62,982 bases of DNA from positions 1 through 62,982 of the forward strand of contig NZ_JAMPKJ010000035.1 in assembly GCF_039962115.1 (NCBI RefSeq), in the 5' to 3' direction. Origin of the DNA: Funiculus sociatus GB2-C1 (GTDB lineage: Bacteria > Cyanobacteriota > Cyanobacteriia > Cyanobacteriales > FACHB-T130). Shown here one piece after another: positions 7,622 to 16,077 of this stretch. The position numbers were made by a program, and so were the translations under genes. The notes beneath the pieces were generated by a model that was not told where the DNA came from, ran no database searches, and saw only the letters and a list, made by a program, of their open reading frames with translations. Each line of letters begins with the position of its first letter. Positions within the stretch are counted from its first letter, which is position 1.

Positions 7622-8881
7622 TTATTTTTCATTACTAAACTTATATGGTAAGCCTGGAATCCATAGTGGTTTATCTTTTGCCCTTATAATTATGTCTTTG
7701 GACTCAATCTTTTTTGATGTCGTTATCTTTTTTTCTCGAACAACTTTTACTTCTTTTTCTAGTTTTAGTTGATGCAACACATCAAAATAGTGTTCTATAG
7801 TAGCTGGATTTTCTTGGATTGTCTTTAGTCGAAGTTGTTCAAAGGATATCCCATCTTCATTTTGAGCTAAAATTTTCATAAATTGTTCTCTCAATTTATT
7901 CATACAAGTTTCTATATTAGCTTCTTTAATATTATATGTACTTAAGTTTTTATCAAAGTAATCCAATTCCCGGAAACCCAAACCGTAAACTCCATAGTGA
8001 TATTGGTATTCTAAATTGTTATATTTAACAAGGGTTTTTTTCATAACCTCCAATGCTGTTGGATTACTGGATAGATGAATTAAGTAATACAAAACATTCT
8101 TGAGACTATTCATGATTGCGAAAGTCCACGCATATTCTACATCACCTTCTTTCCTGTATAACAATAATCCTTGATTTCTTAAATAGCCTTGTTTTGTAAG
8201 GAAATCACTTTGATCCGCTAAATCTTTGTAGTATTCATCTACTTCAAAATCTTGAAAAGTCTTTTTATGTATTCTATCTTTTCTAGACAATATTCTTACT
8301 AGACCTGAAAGCATATGTGTAAAAAGTACTTCTGACCTACCTATTGAAATTATTGGTTTTACAATCTCTGGAGTAACATCTAATCCAAAAGGATCTAAAA
8401 AAAAGAAAGAGTATCCTCTTCTTAATTTCACTTTATCAATACATCTGTCTAGCTCTTTCTCAAATTCATTAGTAATAATTTTGCATTTGCCAGAGTATAA
8501 ATATTCCTCTAAACCTGCTTTCTTAATTTGTAATTCTAAACAAGATGTATGTTCCTTGTTGTTATCTATAAATATATATTCTGCATCCAATTGATGCCAA
8601 GGCTTTCTTTGTTGAACATTTTTTAATCCTTCCTCAACCATCCTGATCATTCTAATAGCAGAGCCTTCCCAGAGTTGCTCGCCATCTTTGTACATACCTC
8701 CACCACAAAAACCGTCTACTAATGTGACTTTTTTTACCCCGTGTCTCCCATGTCCGCAAAGAACTTCTATCCAGTTTTTGACATATTCTTGTAGAACCAA
8801 ATGTTTGGTTTTAGCATACAGTGGTATGGTAGGCAGTTCGCTTCCATCAGCACTCCATTCATATTTCTTTTTATTACTCAT
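7622..8881 (-). CDS. tcmP: Three-Cys-motif partner protein TcmP
   Basis: 419 residues. The N-terminus (YEWSADGSELPTIPLYAKTK, then HLVLQEYVKNWIEVL) leads into a Rossmann/methyltransferase-like core. That core has VDGFCGGGMY (56-64) followed by WEGSAIRMIR, FIDNNKEH (104-111) and FFFLDPFGLDV (159-169). The order is typical of TcmP (TIGR04474-type) proteins, named for gene proximity to a three-Cys-motif protein. The C-terminal third looks like a winged-helix region (ISFEQLRLKTIQENPATIEH). The gene is visibly AT-rich relative to its neighbours, suggesting transfer. It is divergent from a Cys-motif radical SAM gene at 9149, a plausible partner. Biochemical function is unknown; methyltransferase or nuclease roles are guesses. 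Confidence 0.85.
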   Translation of the reverse strand: MSNKKKYEWSADGSELPTIPLYAKTKHLVLQEYVKNWIEVLCGHGRHGVKKVTLVDGFCGGGMYKDGEQLWEGSAIRMIRMVEEGLKNVQQRKPWHQLDAEYIFIDNNKEHTSCLELQIKKAGLEEYLYSGKCKIITNEFEKELDRCIDKVKLRRGYSFFFLDPFGLDVTPEIVKPIISIGRSEVLFTHMLSGLVRILSRKDRIHKKTFQDFEVDEYYKDLADQSDFLTKQGYLRNQGLLLYRKEGDVEYAWTFAIMNSLKNVLYYLIHLSSNPTALEVMKKTLVKYNNLEYQYHYGVYGLGFRELDYFDKNLSTYNIKEANIETCMNKLREQFMKILAQNEDGISFEQLRLKTIQENPATIEHYFDVLHQLKLEKEVKVVREKKITTSKKIESKDIIIRAKDKPLWIPGLPYKFSNEK

Positions 8882-9148
8882 TTAATTTACCTATCCAATA
8901 AATAACAAACGATTCGTTTTCAAGTTGGTCAACAGCTCAATTTAGTAGGCTATAGAAATTTTATTATGTAATATTTAATATTTTGGACGATATAAACTAT
9001 AATGATACTAATATAATTTTTGTTTGTTAACAACTCAATTTTGGTTGAGTTATATAAATTCACATTTTTGTAAAGGCTAAAGGCATAATTAATTGCATTA
9101 ATTACCACAGTTGCTATATCCCACATCACTAACTCCAGTTTACGTAAT
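8882..9148. other. AT-rich divergent promoter region
   Basis: This 267-bp spacer between tcmP and the radical SAM gene is strongly AT-rich, with runs such as AAATTTTATTATGTAATATT. It must hold both divergent promoters if the two genes are expressed. The stretch CAACAGCTCAATTT (8930-8943) nearly recurs as CAACTCAATTT (9030-9040), giving a loose direct repeat that could bind a regulator. No convincing gene is present. Confidence 0.4.
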
Positions 9149-10180
9149 ATGTCTATTGTCAAAGGAACAGAAAAGATAGCTAATCCACTTCAGCAAAGTG
9201 CGCTTAACAAAAAAGGGCTGTGTGACTATGTAATTAATGTAGCATCAGGTTGTTTACATGGATGCACTTTTTGTTATGTACCTTCAACTCCCGCAATTAG
9301 GACTAGGCAAGCAGAGCTGCGGGAAAAAGGAGTAAGCGATCCTCAGATGGACTGGGGACAGTATCTTTTTGTTCGTGAAGAGATACCTGAGCAACTAGAG
9401 AAAACCCTCAGTCGTAAGAAGTCTTGGCATGAGACACGAGAAGGTAGAGGTGTGGTTCTACTCTGTTCAGGCACAGATCCATATCAAAACAAGCAGACTG
9501 CAAATGTAACTCGTGGTGCTGTTCAGGCTCTATTGAGACATAACAAACGAGTCAGAATTCTAACTCGTAGTCCGTTGTGGGTAAATGACCTCGACATTCT
9601 CAAACATCCCAACGTGATTGTTGGGATGAGCCTCCCATACCTGGATGATGAACTTAGTCGCCAAATTGAACCTCAAGCACCTCCGCCTTCTGAACGCTAT
9701 AAAGCTTTACTCAAAGGTCATCAAGCTGGGTGTCGGTTGTATGTTGCAGTTGCTCCTACTCCTCCCAAAATGGCTTTAGATGATTTTAAAAGATATTTTG
9801 AAAAAATCATGCAATTTGAGCCAGAAGTTATCTTTTGGGAACCCATCAATGCTCGTGGAACTAATGGAAAACGGATGGTAGCAGCAGGTTTAGAATTTGC
9901 CAATTCAATTATGACTAAAAACTCATGGGCGGAACGCTTCAAAACCCAATGGGAAGAAATTGAGGCAGCTGCCAAAGATATAGGGTGTATTGATCGGCTT
10001 CATATTTGGCCCGATCCAGAGTTGAGAGGGTATGTTGAGGACTCAAAGCTGGATAGTTGGTTATATAAGCCAACAGTGGAAAAGTGGGACAACTTGACAA
10101 CCTCAAAGCCCAAGGCAAAATCCACTACTGCTAGTCGTAAGAAGTCACAAACAACTCTTGCTCCCAGCCATTCAGGATAA
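9149..10180 (+). CDS. Radical SAM protein, spore photoproduct lyase-like
   Basis: 343 residues. The canonical radical SAM CX3CX2C motif is Cys35, Cys39 and Cys42 (ASGCLHGCTFCYVPSTPAIR). It is followed by the SPL-family signature SGTDPYQ (107-113) and a TIM-barrel pattern (RVRILTRSP, VIVGMSLP, RLYVAVAPTPPKM, VIFWEPINARG). The C-terminal 45 residues are a basic Lys/Ser/Thr tail. The SPL-like family is known for a [4Fe-4S] cluster and SAM radical chemistry, with DNA photoproduct repair in the founding member. The gene is divergent from tcmP, which is named for association with a Cys-motif protein; this makes it a candidate partner. Substrate unknown. Confidence 0.85.
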   Translation: MSIVKGTEKIANPLQQSALNKKGLCDYVINVASGCLHGCTFCYVPSTPAIRTRQAELREKGVSDPQMDWGQYLFVREEIPEQLEKTLSRKKSWHETREGRGVVLLCSGTDPYQNKQTANVTRGAVQALLRHNKRVRILTRSPLWVNDLDILKHPNVIVGMSLPYLDDELSRQIEPQAPPPSERYKALLKGHQAGCRLYVAVAPTPPKMALDDFKRYFEKIMQFEPEVIFWEPINARGTNGKRMVAAGLEFANSIMTKNSWAERFKTQWEEIEAAAKDIGCIDRLHIWPDPELRGYVEDSKLDSWLYKPTVEKWDNLTTSKPKAKSTTASRKKSQTTLAPSHSG

Positions 10181-10298
10181 TTAGTGGATGGCTTAAAGGG
10201 GCGTTGACCCTGATGAATTGCTCAAATCGAGTCACAATAGTTAACATACTTGCCCAGAGCATCCTAAAATCAGAGATTGCCCCTAGAAGTTCCTAATC

Positions 10299-11981
10299 AT
10301 GTCCTTAGAAGATATCCGCGCTACGCGGTTAGAGAAAGTCGAACAACTCAAGCAGTTAGGGCTGAATCCCTACGCTTACAAGTGGGAAACTACCCACCAT
10401 GCAGCTCAATTGCAGGAAAAATACGCAGATTTGTCCAGCGGCGAAGAAGTTGACGTAGAAGTAGCCGTTGCTGGGCGCATCATGGCGCGGCGCGTGTTCG
10501 GTAAGCTTGCTTTCTTTGCCTTGCAAGACGAAACTGGCACAATTCAGCTGTACCTGGAGAAGAAAAGAATCGAAGAAGGGATGGCGGATGTCCCAGATGC
10601 TTTTAACACAGTCAAGCAGCTGACAGATATGGGGGATATTCTGGGAGCCAAGGGGACAATTAAACGCACGGAAAAGGGCGAATTATCTGTCTACGTTAAA
10701 GAGTACGCGATACTTACCAAGTCTCTGTTGCCTTTACCGGATCAGTGGCACGGACTTACGGATGTGGAGAAGCGGTATCGTCAGCGTTATGTGGATTTGA
10801 TCGTAAATCCGGAGGTGCGGGAAACTTTCCGCCGTCGCGCTAAGATTACGGCTGGGATTCGTCGGTATTTGGATGAGTTGGGTTTCATTGAAATTGAAAC
10901 GCCAGTGTTGCAGAGTGAAGCTGGCGGTGCTGATGCGCGTCCTTTCATCACCTATCACAATACCCTGGATATGGAGTTGTATCTGCGGATTGCCACAGAA
11001 CTCCATCTGAAGCGGCTGATTGTAGGTGGGTTTGAGAAGGTGTTTGAGTTGGGGCGGATTTTTCGGAATGAGGGGGTTTCGACTCGCCACAATCCGGAAT
11101 TTACGACGATTGAGGTTTACCAAGCTTACGCCGATTATCACGATATGATGGCGCTGACGGAGGGGATTATTACCACCGTTGCTCAAGAGGTGCTGAATAC
11201 GCTGGAAATTACCTACCAGGGTGAGGCGATTGACTTCACACCACCTTGGCGTAGGGTGACAATGCACGACTTGGTTCAGGAAAAGACAGGGTTAGATTTT
11301 AACTCTTTTCAATCTCTGGAGGAGGCAAAAGCAGCAGCTACTCAGGCAGGGATTGAGAATGTGCAAGAATGCGAATCTATTGGGAAACTTCTCAACGAAG
11401 CTTTTGAGCAAAAGTGCGAAGCTAATTTGATTCAGCCGACTTTTGTGCTAGATTTTCCTGTAGAAATTTCGCCCCTGGCTAAGCCACATCGCTCTAAGCC
11501 TGGTTTGGTGGAACGGTTTGAGTTGTTTATCGTAGGACGAGAGACGGCGAATAGTTTCTCGGAGTTGACAGATCCAATCGATCAGCGCGAACGTTTGGAG
11601 GCGCAAGCGGCGCGGAAGGCGGCGGGAGACTTGGAAGCGCAAGGCGTGGATGAGGATTTCCTAACGGCGTTGGAGTATGGAATGCCGCCTACGGGTGGTT
11701 TAGGGATTGGAATTGACCGCTTGGTGATGGTGCTGACAGATTGTGCGAGTATTCGGGATGCGATCGCATTCCCTCTCCTGAAGTCAAACAGCAGCTTTAT
11801 TAAAGCCTTTGACTATCACTCAGAAACTAAAACACTCCGCCTCGAATTCGACAATGGAAGTATCTACAACTATCACGATGTACCTGATAGCGTCTATCAA
11901 GCTTTAAAGAGCGCACCGTCAATTGGTCAATACTACAACTCCTTTATTAAGGAAAAATACGGCTTTGACCATGTGAAGTGA
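10299..11981 (+). CDS. lysS: Lysyl-tRNA synthetase with C-terminal KTSC domain
   Basis: 560 residues. The N-terminal OB-fold anticodon-binding domain (about 50-160, [20 protein letters not shown]) precedes a class II catalytic core. The core shows motif 2 ([20 protein letters not shown]) and motif 3 ([15 protein letters not shown]). It charges tRNA-Lys. Standard bacterial LysS is about 500 residues; the extra 65 residues ([20 protein letters not shown] through [15 protein letters not shown]) form a KTSC domain, a small domain known both alone and fused to LysRS. Its role is not known to me. A terminator-like hairpin follows at 11994-12025. Confidence 0.96.
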   Translation: MSLEDIRATRLEKVEQLKQLGLNPYAYKWETTHHAAQLQEKYADLSSGEEVDVEVAVAGRIMARRVFGKLAFFALQDETGTIQLYLEKKRIEEGMADVPDAFNTVKQLTDMGDILGAKGTIKRTEKGELSVYVKEYAILTKSLLPLPDQWHGLTDVEKRYRQRYVDLIVNPEVRETFRRRAKITAGIRRYLDELGFIEIETPVLQSEAGGADARPFITYHNTLDMELYLRIATELHLKRLIVGGFEKVFELGRIFRNEGVSTRHNPEFTTIEVYQAYADYHDMMALTEGIITTVAQEVLNTLEITYQGEAIDFTPPWRRVTMHDLVQEKTGLDFNSFQSLEEAKAAATQAGIENVQECESIGKLLNEAFEQKCEANLIQPTFVLDFPVEISPLAKPHRSKPGLVERFELFIVGRETANSFSELTDPIDQRERLEAQAARKAAGDLEAQGVDEDFLTALEYGMPPTGGLGIGIDRLVMVLTDCASIRDAIAFPLLKSNSSFIKAFDYHSETKTLRLEFDNGSIYNYHDVPDSVYQALKSAPSIGQYYNSFIKEKYGFDHVK

Positions 11982-11993
11982 GCCACAAGCCCT

Positions 11994-12025
11994 GTCACCC
12001 CACCCTAAGAACGGGGTGGGGTGAC
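11994..12025 (+). terminator. Terminator-like hairpin after lysS
   Basis: A 12-bp GC-rich stem (GTCACCCCACCC / GGGTGGGGTGAC) with an 8-nt loop starts 12 bp after the lysS stop and is followed by GAAAAATTA. It lies between convergent lysS and the VOC gene, so it may act in both directions. Confidence 0.7.
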
Positions 12026-12057
12026 GAAAAATTATGGATAATGGAACGTCAAAATAA

Positions 12058-12681
12058 TTAATTCGACACTTCCGCCATTTCAATCACGCGACCTTCGAGA
12101 TCCTTCACCAAGAAATTCAGTGGCTTGTCGCGGCGAATTTTGTGCTTGACACCGCGAATTTGTACTCGCAGCAGCACCATCTCTAAACAGTCGTGGTCAA
12201 AACATACGTGGCGTTGCTGATTTTTTCTGCCCAAACTTGCGCCAGAGATGATGTGTAGCTGAGTATTCTTTTTCAGCTGATACCACAAACCATCGTTACC
12301 GCTAAACTTTTGGGTAGCGGTGCCTCCCAAAGTCGGTGAGAGGTAAAGAGGATCGATGGCGGTAGCGCCCAGGGTTTGCTCGTAGTTGTAGTAATAGTGC
12401 AGTGGCACTTCTGCTACGGGCAAATCTAGCAAGCCTTCGTACAACTCTCGCGCCATATCTAAGTCGGACACCATGATGGTGTGGACTTTCGGGGCGCTAG
12501 TGAGGAACATCCACATGGCACCCGCGTAGGCTACCAATAGCATCACCATAATGCCTTGTGTGGACAAAAGACCGTCTAGAGGCAATTCCGGAAAGAAAGA
12601 CCCTAAATAAAAGATGTTCAGCACAGAAGGAATAATACTAACCGCTAGAATCATGAACTTACGAGGCGCTTGCCAACCCAA
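12058..12681 (-). CDS. Membrane-anchored VOC (glyoxalase-like) protein
   Basis: 207 residues. Two N-terminal membrane segments (FMILAVSIIPSVLNIFYLG, GIMVMLLVAYAGAMWMFL) precede a VOC/glyoxalase-fold domain. That domain begins KVHTIMVSDLDMARELYEGL and ends FLVKDLEGRVIEMAEV, with the metal-ligand-like positions H67 and the terminal E. VOC proteins include metal-dependent isomerases, dioxygenases and binding proteins. The N-terminal membrane anchor is a cyanobacterial variant; the substrate is unknown. It is convergent with lysS. Confidence 0.72.
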   Translation of the reverse strand: MGWQAPRKFMILAVSIIPSVLNIFYLGSFFPELPLDGLLSTQGIMVMLLVAYAGAMWMFLTSAPKVHTIMVSDLDMARELYEGLLDLPVAEVPLHYYYNYEQTLGATAIDPLYLSPTLGGTATQKFSGNDGLWYQLKKNTQLHIISGASLGRKNQQRHVCFDHDCLEMVLLRVQIRGVKHKIRRDKPLNFLVKDLEGRVIEMAEVSN

Positions 12682-12774
12682 TGAGAGTTCACAAAATTGC
12701 TGTTACTGTTCTGCACAGTGTAAATTTTTGAGAACTCAGAGGATACTCTTTTAGGGTAGCTTATTGTATCAAAA

Positions 12775-12799
12775 TTTCAATCCCTAATAGGGATTTAGA
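12775..12799. repeat. Single CRISPR-repeat-like sequence, no array
   Basis: The sequence TTTCAATCCCTAATAGGGAT, followed by TTAGA, resembles half of a repeat common in cyanobacterial CRISPR arrays, where CCCTATTAGGGATTGAAAC forms the 3' end on the other strand. It contains the palindrome AATCCCTA/TAGGGATT. Only one copy is present and no cas gene is in the window, so this is not an array. Confidence 0.35.
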
Positions 12800-12886
12800 C
12801 CGCTGTCCGGGCAAAATTATACTTGAATTTAGGTATAAGGTCTAAAATAAACCAGCAATACTTAAAAAAGGGCAAATAGCGCTCGC

Positions 12887-13654
12887 TTGTCTACTCGTGT
12901 GTTGGCAGATGCGATCCTGAAGCGATCGCATCTGCCAACACATCAGGATATATTAGAATCGTCGGTGCCGATTTCACACTCCTGGCAACTAAGCTCTCTT
13001 ATTGTGCAGATTCCTCATTTTCCGGAAAGCAATCATCCGATTGTCAAATCGCTGTTTCATTACAGCGATCAGGAATTACTCACCTTGTTTCAGCGTCATC
13101 CTGAACAGGGACGCTTTTTCACCGCGATTTTCTGTCGCTACAGTTCGATTGTATATACGTTGATTCAGCATTTAGCGCGATCGCCTGTACAGGCAGATTA
13201 TCTATTTGCCCTCACCTGGCGGCACATTTACTTTGAGCTAGGCGGTTTGGATTTGCGCGACGTTACCGGGACTGGGTTGCTAACTTTCCAGAACTGGCTA
13301 ATTAATATCACGGCTGTTTGTATCAACCAGGCAGAATTGCCGCCTGTAGAAGCAATTCATTACAACCTACAAGCTGCTTCTCCACCGCTGTGGTGTTATG
13401 TAGAACAAGCTTTAGAGCGATTTCCGCCGATGCTGAGGTTGATGGTTTTGATGGCGCAGACTTTCAACTGGAGCGATACGCGAATTGCTGCTTATTTACA
13501 GGCGGAAGGAGAGGCAATTTCTCCGGCGGCGGTGCGAATCAAGCTAACTGAAGGTTATCAACTATTAGAAGCATCATTACCAGAAGATATTCGCGCAATT
13601 TATCTGTCGGGGGATAGACAAGCAAGCAAAGGCGAGAGGAGCTACCAGGTATGA
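12887..13654 (+). CDS. Sigma-70-like (ECF-type) protein
   Basis: 255 residues from TTG at 12887. No ATG lies near the N-terminus, so TTG, GTG (12899) or a later non-ATG codon must be used. Residues about 60-135 resemble sigma region 2 (YSDQELLTLFQRHPEQGRFF, FCRYSSIVYTLIQHL, DYLFALTWRHIYFEL). Residues 180-240 resemble region 4 (FPPMLRLMVLMAQTFNWSDT, IAAYLQAEGEAISPAAVRIK). The stop overlaps the next gene by ATGA (13651-13654), so the pair is probably co-translated. A 17-bp inverted repeat covers codons 5-18. Likely role: an alternative sigma or sigma-like regulator of the TPR gene; inference. Confidence 0.65.
   Translation: MSTRVLADAILKRSHLPTHQDILESSVPISHSWQLSSLIVQIPHFPESNHPIVKSLFHYSDQELLTLFQRHPEQGRFFTAIFCRYSSIVYTLIQHLARSPVQADYLFALTWRHIYFELGGLDLRDVTGTGLLTFQNWLINITAVCINQAELPPVEAIHYNLQAASPPLWCYVEQALERFPPMLRLMVLMAQTFNWSDTRIAAYLQAEGEAISPAAVRIKLTEGYQLLEASLPEDIRAIYLSGDRQASKGERSYQV
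12900..12940. repeat. 17-bp perfect inverted repeat at the 5' end of the sigma-like gene
   Basis: TGTTGGCAGATGCGATC (12900-12916) and its exact complement (12924-12940) flank a 7-nt loop. The arms contain HIP1-like GCGATC(GC) cores. It lies within the first 18 codons of the sigma-like frame, or just upstream if translation starts later. It could fold as an attenuator hairpin in the mRNA or sequester the start. No U-tract follows. Confidence 0.65.
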
Positions 13655-15087
13655 GTTATAGGGAGCGGGGATGGTTATCGGCAGTCAGCTTGGGGTTAAA
13701 ACCCCAGCCTAATAGAGCAATTCGGTTAAAACAGACATCTTGCACCAATAAGCCTTGGCGATTAGAAATCGCAGCTATACAAACCAAGTCCGCGCAGCCG
13801 GACTTAAGACAAGTCGAAGGTTTTGAAGCCCATGCAGGCAGGTTTTATCTGTCTAGACGCGGTTTCAACCGCCCAGTTGAGAATGCTGCAAGATATCAGT
13901 TAAAACCGACTAAAAATTTCTTAAAGTCAATCCGTTTTAACAAACTTAACCTATTAGCCTCAGAATCTATTCTGAGGCAGAATGGCAACGAAGAGGAGGA
14001 TTTGCCATCTGTGGGTAAGGGACTAGGGAAAGATGGGTTAATTAAAACTGAAAGCCGGAATTTATTACTTGTTAGTTTTTACTTGTTACTTGTTGCTTTC
14101 TTTTTCAGCGCCCCTAAAGCTGCCAAAGCTGTCAGTATTGACCAACAACTCACCATTCCCTTAAACAACGGCACTCAAACCACTGACAGGGAAGATGCTG
14201 ACGCACTGCTCCGACTGGGGGGACAGGAGGAGCAGAAAGGCAATTTGGAAAAAGCCATTCCCTACTGGTTACAGGCTTTAGAACTTTATCAGAGAATTGG
14301 CGACAAGGAGGCAATCGGTCTTACATACGATTTTCTCGGCATCACCTATGGTAAATTAGGGCGCTACATCGAAGCAGAAGATGCTCTCAGAAGACGCTTG
14401 GCGGTTGCTCGTGACAGGCAAGATTTCCAAGGTCAAATTTATGGTTTAAATAATTTGGGGACGGTGCTGCTGCAACGAAGTGCCGTAGATGCTGCTATAG
14501 TCAGCTTTTCAGAAGCGGCAAGAATTGCCCAAAGCATCAAAAGCCTACCTGGTGAAGGGCTATCGCTGAGTAATCTTGGTTTGGCAACAGCTAGTGCTGG
14601 AGATTATTATCAGGCGATTAAACGTTACGAAGAAGCTTTAATTTTCCGGCGGCGGGGTGACGATCCGCTAGGCGAGGCAAATACACAAAATAATTTGGGA
14701 GATGCTTATCTAGCGACTGAGAAATATCGCGATTCTTTACTAGCCTACCGTGCGGCGCAGCGATTAGGCAGACAAACACGCGATCGCTCAACTCAGATCC
14801 GCGCCATTGATGGTCAAGTGGCAATCTACAGCAGACTTAGGCAATATCCGGTTGCCTTTGAATTACTCGACCAACGCTTAACCCTTGCCCAAGAATCGCA
14901 AAATCTGCGTCAAGAACTCAGAACACTGGCGTTATTAGCTCAACTTTACCAGGCAAGCGGCAACAACCCAACGGCTCAGACTTTTTACGAACGGGCGATT
15001 ATTTTGGCTCGTTCTTTAGGGGATCAGCAGCAAGAAGCGTTTTTAATCAACGATTTGGCGCAAATCCGTTTTACCCGCGCCAAATAA
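13651..15087 (+). CDS. TPR-repeat secreted protein with repeat-derived N-terminus
   Basis: The frame is 478 residues from an ATG overlapping the upstream stop (ATGA). Residues about 24-87 are encoded by a fold-back repeat (13721-13910) and look unlike protein-family sequence. At about residues 138-162 there is a normal secretion signal (LLLVSFYLLLVAFFFSAPKA, ending AKA). The rest, from about 180, is a series of TPRs (DADALLRLGGQEEQKGNLEK, AIGLTYDFLGITYGKLGRYI, GLSLSNLGLATASAGDYYQA, GEANTQNNLGDAYLATEKYR). Such TPR proteins are protein-protein scaffolds. The true start may be nearer the signal peptide, but the coupled ATG keeps the long form possible. Operon with the sigma-like gene. Confidence 0.75.
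   Translation: MSYRERGWLSAVSLGLKPQPNRAIRLKQTSCTNKPWRLEIAAIQTKSAQPDLRQVEGFEAHAGRFYLSRRGFNRPVENAARYQLKPTKNFLKSIRFNKLNLLASESILRQNGNEEEDLPSVGKGLGKDGLIKTESRNLLLVSFYLLLVAFFFSAPKAAKAVSIDQQLTIPLNNGTQTTDREDADALLRLGGQEEQKGNLEKAIPYWLQALELYQRIGDKEAIGLTYDFLGITYGKLGRYIEAEDALRRRLAVARDRQDFQGQIYGLNNLGTVLLQRSAVDAAIVSFSEAARIAQSIKSLPGEGLSLSNLGLATASAGDYYQAIKRYEEALIFRRRGDDPLGEANTQNNLGDAYLATEKYRDSLLAYRAAQRLGRQTRDRSTQIRAIDGQVAIYSRLRQYPVAFELLDQRLTLAQESQNLRQELRTLALLAQLYQASGNNPTAQTFYERAIILARSLGDQQQEAFLINDLAQIRFTRAK
13721..13910. repeat. About 190-bp MITE-like element inside a CDS
   Basis: The ends are inverted: TTCGGTTAAAACAGACATCT then TGCA (13721-13744) against TGCAAGATATCAGTTAAAAC then CGAC (13887-13910). Internal short palindromes (AGTCCGCGCAGCCGGACT near 13788, GCGGTTTCAACCGC near 13859) are the kind seen in dispersed cyanobacterial repeats. 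The element is in frame with the TPR gene. Confidence 0.6.
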
Positions 15088-15118
15088 AACATCAGCCTGC
15101 TTGAAAATAAATCGTTTT

Positions 15119-15156
15119 ACCTAACCCCCAAACCCTTCAGGAGTTGGGGGTTAGGT
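15119..15156 (+). terminator. Terminator-like hairpin after the TPR gene
   Basis: A 13-bp stem (ACCTAACCCCCAA / TTGGGGGTTAGGT) with a 12-nt loop begins 31 bp after the TPR stop and is followed by TTGTC. It sits between convergent genes and may terminate both. Confidence 0.65.
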
Positions 15157-15208
15157 TTGTCATCACTTGCGTTTCCAGCCTCAGCCTAGAAACGAGAATT
15201 CTTACTTT

Positions 15209-15928
15209 TTAGTTCAAGAAAACAGATCCACTTTCTTGAATGGTCATGGCATTTTTGTCAACGCTTAGATCCGTTGTTTCCTGTAAATTCACCTCCAATA
15301 CTCCCGGTTCAGAGGATGCTTGAGGAACTACCCTCAGTAATGCCCCATCCGGGCGTTGGAAGGTGATATTCACGGGTGTTTTCAAACCTTGGAGGGTGGC
15401 ATCGGATCTGCCTTGTAGCTGTCGCTGAGTGGTATCGCCAATCACTTGATAAGTAATAGGATCGCCAGTTTGATTCACCAGCTTGACACTTACCATCCCG
15501 TTCATGGGGATAACTCTGGAAGCGGGAGATTGTAGCTGTTCTGGTGCTGGTGTAGTTTCTTGTCCGCCGCTTTCAGGTATAGCGTTGGAACTGGGAGATA
15601 CTGGCTGCTGCGGTACTGGTTGTGTTCCGGGCAAGACAGCCGGACAACCCTCTGGGGGACGAATGCCGCGCTGGACGTGTTGGGGTTCGTAAAAGACACT
15701 CGGACAAGGGTTAAGCGGTGAAACGCGCCCTGTGGGTTGGACTGATTGGTTTATGGTATCGCGATCGCCTGTATTCTGCATCATGCGATCGCTACTATCC
15801 GGCGCTTGGTTAATATTGCCGGGAGTGGGGTTCATTTGGGCGAGTGCTGGTAAGCCAATAATTAGACTTCCACAGATAGCCCCCATTAACCCAATGGTTT
15901 TTTTGATTGGCTGATTTTGCCGAATCAT
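15209..15928 (-). CDS. Secreted Pro/Gln-rich hypothetical
   Basis: 239 residues. A signal peptide (KKTIGLMGAICGSLIIGLPA, ending LAQ) is followed by a long Pro/Gln/Ser-rich region (about 32-135) with two CP motifs (NPCPSVFYEP, EGCPAVLPG). The C-terminal domain is beta-rich (NGMVSVKLVNQTGDPITYQV through VLEVNLQETTDLSVDKNAM). No catalytic motif. The beta domain resembles small extracellular Ig-like modules common in cyanobacterial secreted proteins. Function unknown; cell envelope or periplasm is likely. Confidence 0.68.
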   Translation of the reverse strand: MIRQNQPIKKTIGLMGAICGSLIIGLPALAQMNPTPGNINQAPDSSDRMMQNTGDRDTINQSVQPTGRVSPLNPCPSVFYEPQHVQRGIRPPEGCPAVLPGTQPVPQQPVSPSSNAIPESGGQETTPAPEQLQSPASRVIPMNGMVSVKLVNQTGDPITYQVIGDTTQRQLQGRSDATLQGLKTPVNITFQRPDGALLRVVPQASSEPGVLEVNLQETTDLSVDKNAMTIQESGSVFLN

Positions 15929-16031
15929 ACTTTATGCCTCTGTTAACTGAATTAAAAAAAATTGGCTGTTGCCTATATTTTATCTTTTTATTTTTTAAGT
16001 CTCAAATATTTATTTCTTTCCCCTTGCATCT

Positions 16032-16066
16032 GGCTAAAGAAAGATGAATAAAATCTTTCTTTAGCC
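16032..16066 (-). terminator. Hairpin downstream of the DUF2267 gene
   Basis: A perfect 14-bp stem (GGCTAAAGAAAGAT / ATCTTTCTTTAGCC) with a 7-nt loop ends 11 bp from the DUF2267 stop. On the minus strand it lies directly downstream, so it is a plausible terminator although no strong U-run follows. Confidence 0.55.
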
Positions 16067-16077
16067 CTTATTTCACC

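Noticed and set aside
8950-9162. 70-codon minus-strand frame in the tcmP spacer
   Set aside because: AT-driven frame (poly I/N/Y) overlapping the radical SAM start; no family signal.
12775-12940. CRISPR array near the sigma-like gene
   Set aside because: Only one repeat-like unit is present; no regular spacing and no cas genes in the window.
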